Assembly (NCBI RefSeq): GCF_026745355.1
Contig: NC_079206.1
Location: forward strand, 23,181,399 to 23,245,398
Origin: Beta vulgaris subsp. vulgaris
Lineage: Eukaryota > Streptophyta > Magnoliopsida > Caryophyllales > Amaranthaceae
Length of the DNA: 64,000 bases
Direction: 5' to 3'
The position numbers and the translations under genes are program-made. Each line of letters opens with the position of its first letter. The stretch's first letter is position 1. The notes below the pieces were generated by a model. That model was not told where the DNA came from. It saw only the letters and a list, made by a program, of their open reading frames with translations, and did no database searches. Positions 59,151 to 64,000 of this stretch are shown piece after piece.

Positions 59151-60319
59151 TGTTAGTCTTGGACGAACACTTAAGCAACTACAAGAGGGGGGGGTGAATT
59201 GTAGTTGGAGAGATTTTCAAACTTTTTGCGGAAATAAAAGAATGAATAAGTAAGAAGGAACTAATTGCACGAATAAAGAAAGAACTAGGAACAGAGATTT
59301 TTACAAGGAAAACTTCCTAGCCCAATAGGAAGAAAAACCTTGACCACTAGGGATTTTGCTCAATTCTCTTCAATCACTTTTAGGCCAAAAGACTCTCTTT
59401 TGTACAACCTAAACTTGGACCAACTCTATTCCTCTAGGAACTTGTTCCTAGTCAGCCTGTTCCCCCTGAAGAGTTGACTTCTCCCTTGACTTCACTCAAA
59501 GTCTTTTCTCTTTCTCTCTTCTCTTTCTCTTTCTCTCTTTCTCTCAAGAATGATTACTGATTTAGATTCTCTCAACCCAATCTATAATACATCAATGTCT
59601 AAGAAGAAGAAAAACCGAGCAAACTTTCACTAAGAATATTACATAAAAATTCTGAAAGTTTTCCTAAAAGATCATTACAAACATCTATTTGTAGAGACCT
59701 ATTTACTTGATTTCTTCTCCACGAACTTCTCCATGTTCTTCTCCATGAACACACGTCCTCTTAGCCACTTCTCCATTTTGTCCGTTGTAATCTATCCGTT
59801 GGCAGTTGAGTTTGTTGGGCTTCCACGATCTTCTCCATGATCTCAGCCACTTCTCCATTATCACACGCCTTACATATAGTTAGGTTGTTGTGGTTCCTAA
59901 ATTCTAGGAACTACCTCAACGTTCACTTGGTTGGTGACGTTGCTTAGGTTAATGATTTGCGGCTCCATATTTCTAGGAAAACATCAATGCTGCGCATACA
60001 TTTCACTAAACAAGATATTATGGAATCTTCATATATTTCATTAGTTATCACCATAATATAAATTGGATAACACAAGTAAATAATAAATAATTTTAAACTT
60101 GATTAAATATTTAATCAAACCTTCATAAAATATTTACCATTTAATTTGTGAACCTTAAAAACATTTATCCGTATTAAAACTAGACAAATAAAATAAATAA
60201 AAACAAACTAGAGAACTAGAACTAAGACATAAACAAGTTACTTCTAACAAGGAACCTAAAAACCGAAATAAACTAATAAAACATTAATTATATGTCATTA
60301 TCAAAATAGTGAAATAACA
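59151..60319 (-). repeat. 5' LTR of the SIRE element (1169 bp)
   Basis: In plus orientation it runs TGTTAGTCTTGG...GTGAAATAACA, pairs with 21686-22847 and is followed by GAGCA. A G8 run near 59187 corresponds to shorter G runs in the other copies. Confidence 0.93.
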
Positions 60320-60466
60320 GAGCACCTGCCAATCAATCACTGAAAATAAGTGCTAACATTGTTTCAAGTATTAGCAGATATGACCTACAATAATTTGACT
60401 GTAATTAGTTCTGACTTCTGAGTAGTAACCATTTTAGCACCTCAAATCAATGCAGCTATGTAGGTG

Positions 60467-61893
60467 ATGGTTGAGTTGCTGGTCCCTAGGCCAGAGTGGA
60501 GCCTCACTGTTCTGAACGACGCGCAAGGTGGTTTTGTGATATGGCCATGTGCTTGGGTGCGATTTTCAGATAAGGTAAAATATGTGCTATATCCTCCTAA
60601 TGATTATTTCAACTATGTTCTTTTTGTGTAATGGTGTCTTTTCTTAAACAGGCTTTGAAGAAAAAAAAACAGAATCGGCCAAAAAAGTGAAGAATTTGGA
60701 TGCGGGCAAAGAGAGTTTGCAAGACAGCAGATCAAAAGAGAATGAGGTGCACTCAAAAGCTAATAATAACAAGACGGATTCACAACCTAAGAGTGTACTA
60801 GTTGTAGGAAAGATTTCATCTAAGGGCTCATATCCTGATGTGAATCCGAAAGGAACTCCACTTGTGTGTGAAAAAGTGCTCCAATCTCTTAGCAAGTCAT
60901 GTTCTTGGCTACATGCTCGTATTACCAACTTGCCTGATTCCTCCCCAATAAAGGTTGATTTGGAGAAATCTCAATTCCACTACTTAGATGACGATTCAAC
61001 TACTTGGATATATAAAGTGGATATTTGTGAGTTCCTCTCCGGCGAGATGTTAAATGTATTTATATTACAAGTCTTCATGAGGTGATCTAATAAAAATAAC
61101 TACTTTTATATTTTGTTGGTTGTTGACGATTTTCAATCTAAATTAACTAAATCTTCTTTTAGTGCACTTTACGAAGATTTACTTGGATGTGATTCTGTTT
61201 CAAAAGTTGGGTGGTTATGTCCACAAGAGATTCGTGGTGACAATTGCTTGAAGAACCATGCTGAATCGAGTGAGTACGTTGAAAGGAGTATTACCACATG
61301 TGTTCGATCTAAAGATAACTATATCATTGCCCCATACCTTGAAGAGTATGTTTTAGTACCTAGTTGATAATGTCTTTTCATAATACTATTTTGGATAACT
61401 ATTGTTGGTATACATATGATTGTCGAACTTAATTTTTTGTTGTAGTCTCCATTGGATGCTCTTGGTAATATCTCCTTCAACTCACACAATATACCATTTT
61501 GATTCTATGCGTCAAGAACCACCCCGAGGCTTACTAATCAAAAGCATATTGAATAGGTATTGTTTTATTTTCATTTCCTTTTGTTCTTTATTAACATCAT
61601 AACATTGTAACTATTATAATATGTGGTATTGTAGTGTGATGAAAAGATTACGTGGACGTGGTCCAAGAAGAGCCACACTTCCTCAATGGAAATCAGTGAA
61701 GGTAAATGATTTTGATTGTCCTATCTTTAAGTTATTAGTTTCCCTAATTTTATTGAACGTCGTGTTGAGAATTATTTTTTTGAAATAATTTTGAATTTAG
61801 TGCGCACAACAACAAGATGGAGTTGCTTGCGGCTATTACGTGATGAGGTTTATGTTCGATATTTGTTGCACGGAAGTTGTTGATCTTGAGAAG
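60467..61893 (+). CDS. ULP1-type (C48) cysteine protease gene of CACTA-1, partial
   Basis: Exons inferred: 60467-60574, about 60652-61081, 61163-61345, 61446-61556, 61635-61701 and 61801-61893; frames from the second onward join without shift. The first exon (VPRPEWSLTVLNDAQGGFVI, then WPCAWVRF) resembles the DUF8039-type segment that precedes ULP1 in plant transposons. The protease core has DLHWMLLVIS (catalytic His), YHFDSMRQEPPRG (Asp) and QQQDGVACGYYVMRF (oxyanion Gln and catalytic Cys). All four key residues are present. A 9-A run at 60660 makes the start of exon 2 ambiguous. Upstream exons should lie before the SIRE insertion, left of 21685. ULP1 relatives cleave SUMO-like proteins; the role in the transposon is unknown. 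Confidence 0.72.
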
Positions 61894-62466
61894 GTTCGTA
61901 ACATTCCCTCCCCATATAAACTACGACTTAGTTTCATCCTAATTAGTCCTTAAACAACTTATTAGACTCATCTATTCAAGCTATTTTAGTTAAAAATTCC
62001 TAATTAATATGTAGGTACCTTGTATATATCCTATACACCTATCAACTATTAGAATAATACCTGTACTATGTCCCTTATGAGTTATGATCATGAATCCTAC
62101 CACATCATAATTCATAATATTCAATTTGGATTAGTATGACCCTCGATTTGCATCATTATTGATAACCAAAATACGTCATATTCTTAATGATTGGGTTTAA
62201 CCTCACATAAGAGCAACCAATGGCCATGCATTTATTCCTGCACATGCGAAAATAGTTAGAAGAATGGTCCACAACTACAAAGTTCTATCTATTTGCCAGC
62301 TTCACCTGTGTTTCACACTTAGCTTCATGACAAAATAAGATTCAGAAAAGGGTGAAAAGAGACGAGAAACAAGAACAATTATATGTTCAATAATGGTTAT
62401 TTTTAACATAAGGTCCAAACAATCTTTTGCGTATTTGTATTTTTAGGTCAATTTCATTAATGCTCT
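61894..62466. other. CACTA-1 interval after the ULP1 exons, no gene
   Basis: It begins with the intron after 61893. I cannot identify a terminal exon. The solo LTR starts at 62467. Confidence 0.45.
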
Positions 62467-63611
62467 TGTTAGTCTTGGACGAACACTTAAGCAACTACAA
62501 GAGGGGGGGTGAATTGTAGTTGGAGAGATTTTCAAACTTTTTGCGGAAATAAACGAATGATTGAATAAGAGAGAAATAATTGCATGAAATAAGAAATAAC
62601 TAGGAACACGAGATTTTTACAAGGAAAACTTCCTAGGCTCAATAGGAAGAAAAACCTTGACCACGAGGGATTTTGACTCAATTCTCTTTAATAACTTTTA
62701 GGCCAAAAGACTCTCTTTTGTACAACCTAAACTTGGACCAACTCTGTTCCTCTAGGAACTTGTTCCCTGTCAGCCTGTTCCCCCTGAACAGTTGACTTCT
62801 CCCTTGACTTCACTCAAAGTCTTTTCTCTTTCTCTTTTTCTCTCAAAATGATTACAGACTTAGATTCACTCAACCCAATCTATAATACATCAATTTCTAA
62901 GAAGAAGAAAACCGAATGTACTTTCACTAAGAATATTACATAAAATTCTGAAAGTATATTTAATAAGATCATTACAAAACTCTATTTGTAGGGACCTTTC
63001 TTCTCGAGTTCTTCTCCACGATCTTCTCCAAGATCTTCTCCATTATCACACGTAGTTTCAGCCACTTCTCCACAATATGTCCATTGTGATAATTCCGTTG
63101 GCAGTTGGGCTTCCTTAAACTTAGCCACTTCTCCACATTCACACGCCTTATAAATAGATTAGTTGTTGTGGTTCCTAAAATGTAGGAGCTACCTTAACGA
63201 TCTATTTTTAAGCGCATGCTTAGGTTAGTGTTTGGCGGCTCCTAGATTGTAGGAAAACCAAAGATGCTGCACACACTAACTAAACAAAATATTATGAAAA
63301 CTTAATATATTAAATTTGTTACCTCCATAATATTAACTGAATATCACAAATAAGGTATAAACAACTTAATCTTGATTAAACTCCTAATCAATTCTTCAGA
63401 AGTTATTTAACATGTTATTCGTGAAATCTAAAGATAAATAAACTAATTAAAACTAAAAGAATAAATCTAACAAAATAAGATAAACAAAACAGGAAAAATA
63501 AATCTAAGACATATGAAATTACTTCTAACAAAATAAACTAAAAACCGGACTTAATAAACTAAAATCACGTAAACTGTAATTATATGTCATTATCAAAATA
63601 GTGAAATAACA
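62467..63611 (-). mobile_element. Solo LTR of the SIRE family (1145 bp)
   Basis: It starts TGTTAGTCTTGG and ends GTGAAATAACA in plus orientation, like the two LTRs of the large SIRE element, and is flanked by GCTCT on both sides (62462-62466 and 63612-63616). No primer site or internal sequence follows. A perfect duplication around a single LTR shows a separate insertion later reduced by LTR-LTR recombination. The right half differs more from the other two copies than the left half. Confidence 0.93.
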
Positions 63612-63616
63612 GCTCT

Positions 63617-64000
63617 TTTTTACATTGCCTCTATTCAAGCTTACATGAAGAAAACAAAAGAACATGGCTAACAAAGAGACAACTTCCAGATTAAACTCGT
63701 CTCCACTAATCAGAAAGACCTGTAAATTTTCTTTTGCTTTGAGTTTACTATTGACCCAATGGTTCACATTCTCTGGTGTTTATCAGTATGGCATACAAGT
63801 AGTTCACGCACTATTAAAGATTATTATTCTAGAGTTATATACTTTTTTATTTTATGGTTGTTTCTTCTGGTTGAGCATCAGCAAATTTGCAGTCAAAAGT
63901 TTGTAAATAAGATTGGAATGCTCATCCCTTCAACCCCCCCCCCCCCCCCCCCCCCCCCCCTACGGCCCTACCCCAGAAAAAAAAAAAGGCCCAGATTTTG
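63617..64000. other. CACTA-1 continuation with a 27-base C run
   Basis: No gene is supported. A homopolymer of 27 C's occupies 63934-63960, followed by TACGGCCC and an 11-A run. This may be a real tract or an assembly flaw. Confidence 0.6.

Larger units (their letters stand above)
21686..60319 (-). mobile_element. SIRE/Maximus-type Ty1-copia element, full length, carrying three nested insertions
   Basis: Both LTRs are present and GAGCA flanks the element at 21681-21685 and 60320-60324. On the minus strand the order is 5' LTR (60319-59151), primer site, gag part 1 (59135-57860), CACTA-2, gag part 2 and pol (41730-37850), Athila, envelope-like ORF (25183-23746), MITE, 3' LTR (22847-21686). Subtracting CACTA-2 (16,132 with duplication), Athila (12,184) and the MITE (371) from 38,634 leaves 9,947 bases, typical for this lineage. 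Lineage evidence is the LTRs of about 1.16 kb, the tRNA-Met site, the CCHC gag and an extra ORF after pol. Confidence 0.9.
14913..64000 (+). mobile_element. CACTA-1, En/Spm transposon, split by a SIRE element and a solo LTR; right end outside window
   Basis: It starts CACTAGTGGAAAAAAC at 14913 after CAA (14910-14912), the likely 3-bp target copy. Its own sequence covers 14913-21685, 60325-62466 and 63617 onward. The first block has subterminal repeats, a leader and TNP2; the second has a ULP1-type gene. The link between blocks is the GAGCA duplication flanking the SIRE element. No matching right terminus (TTTTTTCCACTAGTG) is seen in the window. Confidence 0.75.

Overview
This window is plant nuclear DNA made almost entirely of transposable elements inserted into one another. 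The plant origin follows from spliced AT-rich genes with GT-AG introns, Ty1-copia and Ty3-gypsy LTR retrotransposons of plant-only lineages (Ale-like, SIRE/Maximus, Tat, Athila), and CACTA (En/Spm) transposons with TNP2, Ptta-type and ULP1-type genes. I cannot name the species from sequence alone; a dicot is likely. I see no tRNA, rRNA, CRISPR or clearly intact host gene.

Layout. 1-1080 is the right end of a CACTA element (CACTA-0) inserted in the reverse transcriptase of a Tat-lineage gypsy element (1081-8917). That element carries a degenerate pol, an antisense spliced gene (about 7626 down to 4686) and a 629-bp 3' LTR (8289-8917). 8918-11155 is gene-poor. A short RNase H fragment lies at 11156-11284. 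At 11409 a small Ale-like copia element starts (LTR 11409-11592, gag, decayed protease/integrase). It is cut at 14913 by CACTA-1, which opens with CACTAGTGGAAA and runs past the right edge. CACTA-1 holds a broken TNP2 transposase (16847-20133) and, about 39 kb further on, a spliced ULP1-type cysteine protease gene (60467-61893).

The two parts of CACTA-1 are separated by a minus-strand SIRE-type copia element whose ends are 21686 and 60319, flanked by the 5-bp duplication GAGCA (21681-21685 and 60320-60324). Its LTRs are 21686-22847 and 59151-60319. Three insertions split it: a 361-bp Mutator-like MITE (22853-23213, 10-bp duplication TAACAATATT), a complete Athila gypsy element (25301-37479, duplication AAGAT) and CACTA-2 (41731 to about 57859). 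Removing them leaves about 9.95 kb, a normal SIRE size. CACTA-2 carries TNP2 (49378-52849) and an 11-exon Ptta-type gene (53108-57780), plus what looks like a captured aspartate aminotransferase exon (43335-43420). An exon of the Ptta-type gene is interrupted by CACTA-3 (54395-55905, duplication AAG). A solo LTR of the SIRE family (62467-63611, duplication GCTCT) sits in CACTA-1 to the right.

So the window records a five-level stack: Ale-like copia, then CACTA-1, SIRE, CACTA-2 and CACTA-3, with Athila and the MITE as separate insertions into SIRE. Most coding genes are broken, often by single-base shifts in homopolymers. Some of these may be uncorrected sequencing errors, because the two Athila LTRs also differ mainly by one-base gaps.
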